Assembly (NCBI GenBank): GCA_022071945.1
Contig: JAJVIN010000003.1
Span: 1-64,000 of the forward strand
DNA from: Thermoanaerobaculia bacterium
Lineage (GTDB): Bacteria; Acidobacteriota; Thermoanaerobaculia; UBA5066
Length of the DNA: 64,000 bases
Direction of reading: 5' to 3'
This document shows positions 1 through 8,505 of this stretch, piece by piece (positions within the stretch are counted from its first letter, which is position 1; each line of letters begins with the position of its first letter). The notes under the pieces are model-generated. The model made no database searches and had not been told where the DNA came from. It worked only from the letters and a program-made list of their open reading frames with translations. Made by a program: the position numbers and the translations under genes.

Positions 1-3000
1 CCTGGGGCCTCCTGACCATCTCCGTAAGCGCATTGGATATGAACCGGCGAGAACCAGCACTTAGCCCTGAGGCGAGAACGATCTCTCGTCCATCCGGATC
101 CACATACTTGAGCGGGTTATTTCTGGCATAGGCGTACCGGTTCCAGCTCTGGGGATCCTCGGGTCTGCCTTGCAGCTGGTCGGGGGCGGTGAAGCGGCCC
201 AGGCGCGAGTGGTAGTCGCGGGCGTGGTCGAAGAAGCTCTTCCCAAATCCCTCGTCGTCCCGCTCCATCAGCGCGAAGCTCTTCCTCTGAGTGGAGGGAA
301 GTCCGGTCCTGAGCTCTCCGTACGCCAGGTACTCCTTCGTCTCCATCAACGTCCCGTACTGGTTCGTCATCGCTCGCGGCGTCCCCAGATGGTCCGACGC
401 GTAGTACTCGAACCCCGTCGTCCATGTCCTGCTCGACGTGTTCCACGTGTACGTCAGGGACGACACCAGCTGGCTCCCGAGGTAGACGTTGTCCCGCTTC
501 CTCACCGTGTCCTGGTACTCCGTCACCACCCTGTTCCCAGGGTCCCTCAGCGTGTACGACGCCGACGGCTTCAACACCACCGTCCTCGGTCTCGCCCTCG
601 TGACGAAGAGCTCCATCTCCCACCCCGACGTCACCTGCGTGGGGCAGAACATCAGCGGCGTCTGCGAACACCCGCTCGTGATCCCGTCCTGATACGCGCG
701 GTTGATGTACGGAATCGCCCAAGGCTCCGCCGGCGGGTTGTCGGTCCACGCCGGTTGCACCGTCGGAGGGGGAACTACGATCGGCGTCACATCGGCGTAG
801 TACTTCGTCCTCATCACGAAGACCGCCATCTCCTGCCGCGTCACCGTGTTCTCCGGACAGTAGTTCCCCGATCCGCACCCGCTCGTGATCCCGGTCTCGT
901 ATAGCTTCTCCACGTATCCCCAGTCCGGGTCCGTGCACGGCACGTCCCCGAACGACGGTGTCTGGCACGACGTCCTCGGCGCCAGCCCCAGGGCCTCGAT
1001 GACGATCCGCGCCATCTGCCGCCTCGTCACCGACGGGCTCCCCACCTCCGGCACCGCCTTCACCACCCGCTCGTCCGCCCCGTCGTACAGGTACCTCATC
1101 TTCGTCCCCGGCGCCTCGTACGTGTGCTTCCTCCCCTTCACGTCGTATTCAAACACCTCGGTCCCGATTGCCAGCAGGTTTCCCCTCGCATCGTACGTCC
1201 CCGCCGTCAGCTGGTTCGTCGCGTCGGTGACCCCAAACGACTCCGTGACCCCTGTCCACCCGTTTTTCCGCGTCTTCAGGTTCCCCCACCGGTCGTACGT
1301 CATCTCCTCCCGGATCAGAGTCGTCCCCCTCGGTCCCGGGTCCTTCACGCTCGTCAGCCGCGAACCCTCATCGTACCCGTACGTCCGCGTCCCCGCCTTC
1401 GAGATGTTCCCGTCCCCGTCGTACGTCATCACCCCGCTATTGAACTCGCCCCCCGATATCAGGGCCGGACGGCTCCGCGCATCCATCGAGATCTGGACCA
1501 CGCTCCCGTTCCCCAGCGTGTACGACTTCAACGCTCCCGACGGCCCGTACGAAACGCTCGTCACCGACGGGACCGGGCTCGCCATCTCCGTCGTCTTCAC
1601 AGACGCTTCCGTCTGCATCCCAGCCTTGTAGCTCCGCGTCTGGGTCAGTCCCATCCACGACCCGTTCGCCGGGTGCCGGTACTCCGTCAGGTTCCCGCTC
1701 CCGTCGTACGTGAACGTTTCCGTCACCCCGATCCCATTCTCCCGGTAGCTCGTTCCCGCCTCCATCTGAGGCGACACCGTTCGGCTCGAAAGCTTCCCGC
1801 TCGTTGCCCCGTACGTGAACCGCTCCACCATCGTCAGTCCGGGCGGCGCCATCGCGGGATCCGCCGGCCAGTACGCCGCGCTCTGCTCGTATCGCGCTTC
1901 TCCCGACGGGTTCCACCCCCGCCGCTCCGCGAGCCTTCCCGTCATCGCCGTGTCCCAGCCGTTCGCAACCACGGGCACCGCTCCCGCCGCCGTTCCGCCG
2001 GTGCTGGCCTTCTCCCTCGTCAGCCTCCCCGCCCGGTCGTACTCGTACCCGCTCCAGATTCCCCCGTCCGTCTTCTCCCTCACGTTCCCCATGGCGTCAT
2101 AGGACAGGTACTCCACCGCCCCCGTCTTCTCCGGGTGCGTCTCCCGCCTCAGGAGCCCGGAGGCGTCGTAGAGCCATGTCCGCTTCTGGATGTAGGCATC
2201 GGCCGCCTCCGGCATCGACGTCGCCGGCGCCGAACTCGCCTTCCCGTCGTCCTGCGCCTGCGACAGCTTCCCGAGCGCGTTGTAGTACAGGAAGGAATGC
2301 GGCCCCAGCACTACCGTTTCCTCCCCCGCCACGAATGCCGGCTCGACCACGATCGTCAGTTGCCCGAGCGCGTTCACCCTCCTCGCGCTCACCGTGTATC
2401 GCTGCGGCCCCGCTGTCGCGCTTCGTTCCCGCCACTCGAGCATGTCCGACTCGCTGATCGCCGCCGTCGGACCGTACTCCCTCTTCACCCTGTATCCGTC
2501 GGCCGTGACCTCCCGGCGTACCCTCCCCAGCGCATCGAACTCCGAGTAGCTCGTTCCAGATGTGGGAGTCGTCGTGAAGCAGGCCGATGCGTCCGTCCCG
2601 CCCGGCGTCGTTTCCGTCCCTGTTCCGCAGTCCGTCCACTCCGACACGAACGTCACGTCGCCGCTCAGCGCGTACCGCGTCTGTTGCACCCCGAACTTCA
2701 TACCCGTCCCCGAGACCGCCGCATCCGGGTATCGCCGGATCTTCCTCTCCAGTCTTCCCAGCCGGTCGTACTGGTACGCCTCGTATGGCCCCGTGCCGCT
2801 CTCCGTCAGCCCGCAGGCATTCGTGCTCCCTTTCTTCACCAGCACGTACGGCTTCAATCCCGGCGGGTTCACCGCGTGGCAGTACGTCTCCGTGTCCGTC
2901 TCTCCCGGTGCCGTAACCGACGTCAGCCGCCCCAGGCCGTCGTACTCGTACGTCGTTTCAAGCCCCGCGGGATCCCGCGAGATCGTGATCCATCCCGTGT

Positions 3001-5275
3001 TCCCGTCCCGCGTCACGTCGAACCGCTTCAGCAGCTCTGTGTCGTCCGCCTTCAGCCACCGCGACTGGACCACCTGCCCGTACTGGTACGACCGCCCGAT
3101 CGCATACCCCAGATCAAGCTGCGCGGTCCCGTTCTTCTTGACCGTCTTCCTCTCTATCTTGACGTTCCCGCTCGTCCCGTCTTGCTCGTACACCGTCTCG
3201 AGCTTCCACACCCCGCTGTCCACATCTCCCAGCGTCGCCTTCGTCAGAAACCCGTTCACCGCGTACTCGTACGACGTCTTCGTCTCGCACGGCGCATGAC
3301 GCTCCGGGCAGGTGGTTCCCCCGTCGTTGTATTCGTCCTTCACGCTCTTGGACCCAGGCCGCTTGAGGTCCCACCGGGCCTCGTCCGCGTTCCACTCCGT
3401 CGTCTCGACGCGCTTCACGAAGTCCGTCGGAAACAGAGACCCCGAATTCGCCTGCTTCTCCGTCGTCCAGATCGAGTACTCCCTCGCCGGTTCGTTCCAT
3501 CCTGACGCCGTCTTCTGCAGGCACACCCTCCCCAGGAAGTCCGTGCACGACGCTCCCGCCGTGAACGTCATCGGCGCCGTCGGCTCGGTGCTCTGCTCGT
3601 AGCTCGGGTTCGCCCCGTACCACGTCACCGTCCTCATCAGCCGCCCCACGCCGCCGCTCCACTCCGAGATCTTCTTCGTTCCCTCGACCCTCTCGAACGT
3701 CCCGCATGTCCCGAACGTGTCGGTCCACATCCCCCAGCACGACACGATCGTCCGCTCCGGCGTCCCCGTGCCTTCACCGTTCGCGTAGATCCGCTGGAGC
3801 ACTTCCTGCCCGCCATCCACCCGGAACACATGCCGCCGCGACCGCCGCCCCCCGTTCCCGTCCGGCTCCCCGACAACAACCACCCTCACCGCCCGCAGAA
3901 AATCCGGCCGAGGCGGCTCGTTGGCCGGGTGCCCGTCTTCCTTCTCCGCCATGGAACGCCGCTTGTAGACCCTCTCGGAAACCACCGTCCCGTCGCTCTC
4001 CGTCCGCTTCTCCACGGCAGGGGAAATCTCGACGAACTGCGCCCGCCAGACCTTCTCGCACATCGGCTGGTTCGATTCAGGCTCGGCCGGAGGCGGCGTA
4101 AGCGGCGGAAGCGGCACGACGAGCTCCTCGGGATCCAGACAGGTCGAATCATTCCGCACGCACGGGTATCCCGGGGTCGTCCCGTACTCGTAGTCCACCG
4201 TCCCCCCCGTCGGAATCGTCACCCTCCTCAGCGTCCCCTTCCCGCTCACCCCCTGGTCGTATGCGAACGTCCAGTTCTGGTCCGAGATGCTCACCGTTCC
4301 CAGCATCGGCAGCACCGGATAGGACGGTCCCATTACGGTACAGCCCTGTACGACTCCCCCCTCGAACACTCGCATGATCGGAGCCGCCGCGGTCTGGCTG
4401 AAGCTCGCGGTCAGAGTCCCGCCCCCCACCTTCGGGAGGCTCACGCTCGAAAGAACTGGCCAGATCTCGCCCGACGCCCCGTTCCACGTCCCCCACGAGA
4501 ACGTGATCTTCCGATCCCCTGCCAGCACGATTTCCTTGACCCGCCAGTCCCCGCCCGCCATGTACTCGACCGTCAGCACGTTCTCGTTCCCGTACCGGTC
4601 CGTCACCGACGTCAGACCCCACCGGGTGAGCACCCCTCCCTCGCCCGGATTCACGTTCCGGAAGTCGTACTCGTTGCTCGACGCTGGTGGTGTCTGCGGC
4701 GTCGCGTAGTGCCACTGGGTCCCGTCTGGTGTCCTCACCACGTACCCGTTGGCGAGCTCGATCAGTCTGACGTCGCTCCCGTCGCTTGCTTCCATGGCTA
4801 CCCCGAAGTCCTGCCGAGTTCCGTTCGGTGTCTGGAGCCACCGGTGCGGCAGGCCCTCACCCGGCGGAATCCACTCCTCCACGTACCCCCCTCCGATGCT
4901 CCACCCCACGCCCAGCGCCGGGTCCCCAATCACGTTCGCCCGCCCCGCCCACTCGTTCCCGCATCCCAGCTCCGATGGCCCGCACTCCGGCCTCACCATG
5001 TGCCAGAACTTCGACGAGTAGTTCGCCGACAGCTGGAACGTGAACCCCGCCGTCACCGGGTACTCCGGCCCGATCGGTATCGTCAGCTGAAGGTCTCCCG
5101 AGAACAGGTTCACCCGGTCGAATCCCGACACGTCGAACACCTTGTCGTGCTTCTGCGCCGGAAGCGTCTCGGCCGGCTGGTAGATCGACTCGGTGGCGTT
5201 ACTGGAACGAGCGATTGCCCCGGCAGTGACCAAGGCCACGGCCAGGCCCCGCGTGCGCGACAGTGTCTTCCTCAT
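1..5275 (-). CDS. RHS/YD-repeat secreted protein with embedded SLH-like repeats (partial, C-terminus off left edge)
   Basis: Translating the minus strand from the ATG at 5275 gives an uninterrupted frame of about 1,758 codons to the left edge. It opens with a signal-peptide-like stretch (MRKTLSRTRGLAVALVTAG), then a SpvB/YD-type head (DRVNLFSGDLQLTIPIG). A long series of YD repeats follows (for example YEYDGLGRLTSV, YDAMGNVREKTDG), from about residue 350 to 1,400. At about residues 1,410-1,560 there are two S-layer-homology-like repeats (RQMARIVIEALG, GITSGCGSGNYCPENTVTR, GITSGCSQTPLMFCP). The classical RHS core signature comes next at about 1,685-1,725 (RDYHSRLGRF, RYAYARNNPLKYVDPDG). AGGAG at 5283-5287 supports the start. 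RHS shells are exported or secreted and often carry a variable C-terminal effector, which here would lie outside the window. The family is certain; the function is not. Confidence 0.93.
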   Translation of the reverse strand, partial: MRKTLSRTRGLAVALVTAGAIARSSNATESIYQPAETLPAQKHDKVFDVSGFDRVNLFSGDLQLTIPIGPEYPVTAGFTFQLSANYSSKFWHMVRPECGPSELGCGNEWAGRANVIGDPALGVGWSIGGGYVEEWIPPGEGLPHRWLQTPNGTRQDFGVAMEASDGSDVRLIELANGYVVRTPDGTQWHYATPQTPPASSNEYDFRNVNPGEGGVLTRWGLTSVTDRYGNENVLTVEYMAGGDWRVKEIVLAGDRKITFSWGTWNGASGEIWPVLSSVSLPKVGGGTLTASFSQTAAAPIMRVFEGGVVQGCTVMGPSYPVLPMLGTVSISDQNWTFAYDQGVSGKGTLRRVTIPTGGTVDYEYGTTPGYPCVRNDSTCLDPEELVVPLPPLTPPPAEPESNQPMCEKVWRAQFVEISPAVEKRTESDGTVVSERVYKRRSMAEKEDGHPANEPPRPDFLRAVRVVVVGEPDGNGGRRSRRHVFRVDGGQEVLQRIYANGEGTGTPERTIVSCWGMWTDTFGTCGTFERVEGTKKISEWSGGVGRLMRTVTWYGANPSYEQSTEPTAPMTFTAGASCTDFLGRVCLQKTASGWNEPAREYSIWTTEKQANSGSLFPTDFVKRVETTEWNADEARWDLKRPGSKSVKDEYNDGGTTCPERHAPCETKTSYEYAVNGFLTKATLGDVDSGVWKLETVYEQDGTSGNVKIERKTVKKNGTAQLDLGYAIGRSYQYGQVVQSRWLKADDTELLKRFDVTRDGNTGWITISRDPAGLETTYEYDGLGRLTSVTAPGETDTETYCHAVNPPGLKPYVLVKKGSTNACGLTESGTGPYEAYQYDRLGRLERKIRRYPDAAVSGTGMKFGVQQTRYALSGDVTFVSEWTDCGTGTETTPGGTDASACFTTTPTSGTSYSEFDALGRVRREVTADGYRVKREYGPTAAISESDMLEWRERSATAGPQRYTVSARRVNALGQLTIVVEPAFVAGEETVVLGPHSFLYYNALGKLSQAQDDGKASSAPATSMPEAADAYIQKRTWLYDASGLLRRETHPEKTGAVEYLSYDAMGNVREKTDGGIWSGYEYDRAGRLTREKASTGGTAAGAVPVVANGWDTAMTGRLAERRGWNPSGEARYEQSAAYWPADPAMAPPGLTMVERFTYGATSGKLSSRTVSPQMEAGTSYRENGIGVTETFTYDGSGNLTEYRHPANGSWMGLTQTRSYKAGMQTEASVKTTEMASPVPSVTSVSYGPSGALKSYTLGNGSVVQISMDARSRPALISGGEFNSGVMTYDGDGNISKAGTRTYGYDEGSRLTSVKDPGPRGTTLIREEMTYDRWGNLKTRKNGWTGVTESFGVTDATNQLTAGTYDARGNLLAIGTEVFEYDVKGRKHTYEAPGTKMRYLYDGADERVVKAVPEVGSPSVTRRQMARIVIEALGLAPRTSCQTPSFGDVPCTDPDWGYVEKLYETGITSGCGSGNYCPENTVTRQEMAVFVMRTKYYADVTPIVVPPPTVQPAWTDNPPAEPWAIPYINRAYQDGITSGCSQTPLMFCPTQVTSGWEMELFVTRARPRTVVLKPSASYTLRDPGNRVVTEYQDTVRKRDNVYLGSQLVSSLTYTWNTSSRTWTTGFEYYASDHLGTPRAMTNQYGTLMETKEYLAYGELRTGLPSTQRKSFALMERDDEGFGKSFFDHARDYHSRLGRFTAPDQLQGRPEDPQSWNRYAYARNNPLKYVDPDGREIVLASGLSAGSRRFISNALTEMVRRPQ

Positions 5276-5355
5276 GAGGTGTCTCCTCGGTTCGTTCCAC
5301 CCGCGGCCACCGGCTACCGGCGGCATCCTCGGGCTCGCCTGAAGCTACCTGGAAT

Positions 5356-5366
5356 CCCCCCCCCCC
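5356..5366. repeat. C11 homopolymer upstream of the RHS gene
   Basis: An uninterrupted run of eleven C (plus strand) lies about 80 bp upstream of the RHS start codon, inside the divergent intergenic region. Tracts of this length are prone to slipped-strand mispairing and, upstream of surface-protein genes, are a known route to phase variation. A sequencing length error is also possible. Confidence 0.6.
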
Positions 5367-5423
5367 GCATGAGGCAAAAGGTTGATTCCGCATGAACCCG
5401 ATGATTCAGTTCTCGACCGCCGG

Positions 5424-5495
5424 GTGACGGCCGTCACGTTTCTGTTTGACATCGTCACGGGCATTCTCGGAGATCCAGAAGGGGCGCCCGTGACG
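5424..5495. promoter_or_regulatory. cluster of four GTGACG/CGTCAC half-sites in the RHS-sigma divergent region
   Basis: The 14-bp perfect palindrome GTGACGGCCGTCAC occupies 5424-5437. Further copies of the same half-site occur as CGTCAC at 5453-5458 and GTGACG at 5490-5495. Four half-sites in about 70 bp between the divergent RHS and sigma-factor genes look like an operator for a dimeric regulator. The rest of 5276-5770 holds the C11 tract and no convincing gene; an open frame continues upstream of the sigma gene from 5498 but has no family signature. Confidence 0.4.
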
Positions 5496-5770
5496 GAATG
5501 GATCCGATGGCGCTCTTCGCTTCGACTTCCGTGGTCCCTTCTGGAACCGGGATTCCCCTCCCAGCTCCCGGCTGGGCCCCTCCCGGGGAACCTGTATCGG
5601 ATCGCCCGAGGGCGGACGATGAGGTTCGAGGCCCTCTCTCCGACCGGCCGGAGCTCTCCACCGGATTTTCACGTTCCCGGCCGTTTTGCGCGTTTCGCTC
5701 TGATCGATCTCCTGTAACCTTCGCGCAGATGAACCGATCGCTCAAGTCAGGGCCGCAGGTGGCCGGGATC

Positions 5771-6334
5771 ATGGACGCGGAAGGGGCCAACGTCGATCTC
5801 GCGCTGATCGACCGGATCAAGCAAGGCGACTCCTCCGCTCTCGACGAGCTCTACCGGCGCTACTCCTCGCCGGTTTTCTCTCTCGTCTGGAAGATCCTTC
5901 AGAACTCGGAGGAGGCCGAGGACGTCTCACTCGACGTGTTCTGGCAGATCTGGCGACAGGCGGAGCGCTACGACATCTCCCGGGGGGCTCCACCCGCCTG
6001 GATTTTCACCCTCGCCCGTTCCCGCGCCATCGACCGCCTCCGGGCCCGGCAGCGGCGGGAAGATCGAACGATCTCCATCGACGACCCCGAAATCCACATC
6101 GACCCTCTGGACGAGAACGCGTCGCCCGACCAGGTCGCGTCCTTCAGGCAGACCCGGGACGCCGTCAGGAAGGCGATGACGACGCTCTCACCCGTCCAGC
6201 GAGAGGCTGTCGAGCTGGCCTTCTTTCAGGGTCTCACGCACGTCGAGATCGCCGAGAAGCTCGGTCAGCCCCTCGGCACGATCAAGACTCGGATCCGCCA
6301 GGGCCTGATCCGTTTGCGCAAGCAGCTCGACTAG
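5771..6334 (+). CDS. ECF-family RNA polymerase sigma factor
   Basis: The 187-residue product has the two-domain layout of a group IV (ECF) sigma factor. Region 2 lies at about residues 20-90 (ALDELYRRYSSPVF, then EEAEDVSLDVFWQIW, the core-binding and -10 recognition helix). Region 4 is at about 130-187, with the helix-turn-helix THVEIAEKLGQPLGTIKTR. The wording resembles SigK-type sigmas, which are usually controlled by a RskA-type anti-sigma, and the next gene matches that expectation. The ATG at 5771 was chosen because it has AGGTGG about 10 bases upstream and conserved sequence begins soon after; an in-frame ATG at 5729 is the alternative. The gene is divergent from the RHS gene, a possible target. 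Confidence 0.93.
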   Translation: MDAEGANVDLALIDRIKQGDSSALDELYRRYSSPVFSLVWKILQNSEEAEDVSLDVFWQIWRQAERYDISRGAPPAWIFTLARSRAIDRLRARQRREDRTISIDDPEIHIDPLDENASPDQVASFRQTRDAVRKAMTTLSPVQREAVELAFFQGLTHVEIAEKLGQPLGTIKTRIRQGLIRLRKQLD

Positions 6335-6342
6335 GACCGCAG

Positions 6343-6837
6343 ATGACCCGGACGCTCTCTCTCGACGAGGAACCCGATTTCGACGACGTCATCGTCCTCC
6401 TGTCGCTCTCGGCACCCGCCAAGCCGGCGCCAGAGTCCCTGGGGAGACGGCTCAAAGAACGGATGGAAAACTCCCAGCACGAGTCCGAGTGGGTCTTTCG
6501 CATCGTCAGCCGGCCCGCCGACGTCGTCTCCGTCCTCGACCTCAAGCCCCCCGAGGGCAACCGTGCCCGTGGCGAAGCCCCGCTGGGCCGGTTCTTCTGG
6601 GACCGCGAGCGTCACAGGGGGTCGTTCTTCTGCTGGCACCTCCCGTCCGCCCGCTCCTACGCCCTCTGGATTCACTCGGGCAATCAGCACTTCCGGGCCG
6701 GCTTTCTGAATCGCGACCCGGAAGGAGACGGTGAGCTGCCCTTCATCGAGGTTCCATCGGGCGTCGAGTCCATCTCGGCCATCACCCTCCTCGACGTTGC
6801 CACGGAAGAAGTCGTCCTTTCCGGAACGGCTCGCTGA
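6343..6837 (+). CDS. soluble RskA-like anti-sigma protein (probable partner of the ECF sigma)
   Basis: This 164-residue protein starts 8 bp after the sigma stop, with AGGA overlapping that stop, so the pair is probably co-translated. Residues about 20-45 (LLSLSAPAKPAPESLGRRL) resemble the linker that follows the sigma-binding domain in RskA/ChrR-type anti-sigmas. Residues about 75-160 follow the RskA C-terminal pattern: GRFFWDRERHRGSFFCWHLP, a 'YALWI' strand, 'FRAGF', and a closing 'ITLLDVATEEVVLSG'. There is no transmembrane segment, no HxxxCxxC zinc motif and no N-terminal helical sigma-binding domain. It could be a reduced cytoplasmic anti-sigma or a regulator that works another way. The assignment rests on motif pattern and gene order. 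Confidence 0.6.
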   Translation: MTRTLSLDEEPDFDDVIVLLSLSAPAKPAPESLGRRLKERMENSQHESEWVFRIVSRPADVVSVLDLKPPEGNRARGEAPLGRFFWDRERHRGSFFCWHLPSARSYALWIHSGNQHFRAGFLNRDPEGDGELPFIEVPSGVESISAITLLDVATEEVVLSGTAR

Positions 6838-7930
6838 CCCTCTCCCGGTCCGCGAGGCCTTGGGGGAGTGGTTCCGGATTCACCGGCGAGACCTCCCGTG
6901 GCGAAGAACCGTCGATCCCTACCGGATCCTCGTCTCCGAGCTCATGCTCCAGCAGACGACGGTGGCGGCCGTCCTTCCCCGCTACGGACCGTTTCTCGAT
7001 CGCTTCCCCGATGTCGTCACCCTGGCCTCGGCAACCGGCGACTCCATTCAGGCCCTCTGGAGCGGCCTCGGCTACTACGCCCGCGCCAGAAACCTCCAGC
7101 GGGCGGCCGAGGCCATCGCCAAATCGGGGAGATTCCCAGAAACTGCCGCGGAGCTCTCCCGGCTTCCCGGAATCGGCCCCTACACGGCCGCCGCCGTCGC
7201 GTCGATAGCCTTCTCGGAGCCGGTGGCCGCCATCGACGGCAATGTCATCCGCGTCCTGTGCCGTCTCGCCGGCCTCCCCATCGAGGCCCACAGGGCCGCC
7301 CGGGAGACTTCCATCCGGGCGCTCGCCACGCACCTTCTCGACCCGGCGCACCCGGGGGATCACAACCAGGCCGTGATGGAGCTGGGAGCCACGACGTGCC
7401 TCCCTCGCGCGCCTCGGTGCGCGACGTGCCCCCTTGCGAGCTTCTGCCGCGCGAGAGCAGCGGGAACCCCAGAGGCCTTCCCCCTCCCCGCCAAGCGCGC
7501 GAAGACCCTCCGGATCCCCCTGGCAGGCCTGGCAAGGCTGAGCGGCGGCCGCCTCTTCCTCGTTCCCGATGACGAGTTCGTCGCCGGACATTGGTCCATC
7601 CCTTCCCTGCGGATCGGAGACGGCCGCCTCGCCGAGGAAGCCCTTCGGCAGCTCGTCTCGAGGTTCGATCCGGCCGGGAAGGAACCGGTCCGGCTCCTCG
7701 GCACCGTGCGCCACACCGTGTTGAACCGGCGCTACGAGGCCGTCCTCTTCCTTCAGGAGGTCGAAAGGACGTCCGGCGGTCCCCCCGGACGCTGGCTGGA
7801 CAGCCAAGCCGTCGAGCAGATCGCCCACGGCGGATTCCTCCGGAAGGTCCTTCGCCTCCTCAGTCAGACGCCGGTTTCGGCATCTTCTCGAGCAGCCGGT
7901 TCGCCTCGGCTGGGTCCTTCACCGGGCTGA
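6797..7930 (+). CDS. mutY: A/G-specific adenine DNA glycosylase MutY
   Basis: MutY removes adenine mispaired with 8-oxoguanine in base-excision repair. The helix-hairpin-helix glycosylase core is clear: LPWRR, the catalytic Glu in SELMLQQTTV, LPGIGPYTAAAV (HhH), and the catalytic Asp in AIDGNVIRVLC. The iron-sulfur loop has the exact C-x6-C-x2-C-x5-C spacing (CLPRAPRCATCPLASFC). The C-terminal Nudix-like 8-oxoG-recognition domain follows (from about GGRLFLVPDDEF). The start is uncertain: GTG 6731, TTG 6797 and TTG 6860 are in frame. TTG 6797 keeps the first helix intact with only 41 bp overlap with the upstream gene. The 3' end overlaps the convergent NusG-like gene by 71 bp. Confidence 0.95.
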   Translation: MPRKKSSFPERLADPLPVREALGEWFRIHRRDLPWRRTVDPYRILVSELMLQQTTVAAVLPRYGPFLDRFPDVVTLASATGDSIQALWSGLGYYARARNLQRAAEAIAKSGRFPETAAELSRLPGIGPYTAAAVASIAFSEPVAAIDGNVIRVLCRLAGLPIEAHRAARETSIRALATHLLDPAHPGDHNQAVMELGATTCLPRAPRCATCPLASFCRARAAGTPEAFPLPAKRAKTLRIPLAGLARLSGGRLFLVPDDEFVAGHWSIPSLRIGDGRLAEEALRQLVSRFDPAGKEPVRLLGTVRHTVLNRRYEAVLFLQEVERTSGGPPGRWLDSQAVEQIAHGGFLRKVLRLLSQTPVSASSRAAGSPRLGPSPG

Positions 7931-8462
7931 TCAGATCCCAGGGAAGCTCGACCGATACGAAGCGGTGGATGAACCGGACCGCCACGATGAGGCGGAAGTG
8001 ACCCCGTCGCTTCTCGATGACCCCGAGGTACCCCTTGAAGGGTCCCTCCATGATCCGGACCGGGTCGCCCTCGGTCAGCTCCGGATGCGGAATGAGAGGG
8101 AGTTTCGTCTCCTGCAGCTTCCTGATCTGGAGCAGGTCCTCGTGGATCGCAGCCTGATCCAAGACTTCGAGAAGCCTCACACAGAGGTTCGTCTTGAGCA
8201 TCTCCAGACGCTCCTCGATCCCGCCCCTGAAAAAGAGATACCCCGGAAACAGCGGAAGGTAGGAGATCCTGTTCCTCCCGCCGCTCATCATTCGCTGCTC
8301 CCGCTGAGGCAGGTAGTACGGGACCTTCCGCAAGAGCGCCTCTCGCGCCGCCAGCTTCTCCTGCCGCGAACGGAGGTGAACGACCCACCAGGGTTGTTCG
8401 TCGAGCGGTGTGTCGAAAAGGTGCTCGGGATAGAAGTCCGCCTCGGGCTTCAGTATCGGCAC
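7860..8462 (-). CDS. NusG-family specialised antiterminator (UpxY/RfaH/LoaP-like)
   Basis: The 200-residue protein has an N-terminal NGN domain (PWWVVHLRSRQEKLAAREAL at about 25-45, then YLPLFPGYLFFRG) and a C-terminal KOW domain (EGDPVRIMEGPFKGYLGVI). Specialised NusG paralogues of this kind bind RNA polymerase and help it through long surface-polysaccharide operons, which fits the polysaccharide genes 1-5 kb away. The GTG at 8462 is preferred because it gives the N-terminus MPILKPEADFYPEHLF, which looks like this subfamily; an ATG at 8507 would extend it by 15 residues into the start of the divergent gene. No clear ribosome-binding site precedes either start. Confidence 0.85.
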   Translation of the reverse strand: MPILKPEADFYPEHLFDTPLDEQPWWVVHLRSRQEKLAAREALLRKVPYYLPQREQRMMSGGRNRISYLPLFPGYLFFRGGIEERLEMLKTNLCVRLLEVLDQAAIHEDLLQIRKLQETKLPLIPHPELTEGDPVRIMEGPFKGYLGVIEKRRGHFRLIVAVRFIHRFVSVELPWDLISPVKDPAEANRLLEKMPKPASD

Positions 8463-8505
8463 AATTCGGAGGTTAGCAGGTCTTGACCGCGGGTAACATC
8501 CAGCC

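Noticed and set aside
1124-3505. 793-codon plus-strand open frame inside the RHS gene
   Set aside because: Arg/Pro/Val rich with no motif; the opposite strand encodes clear YD repeats.
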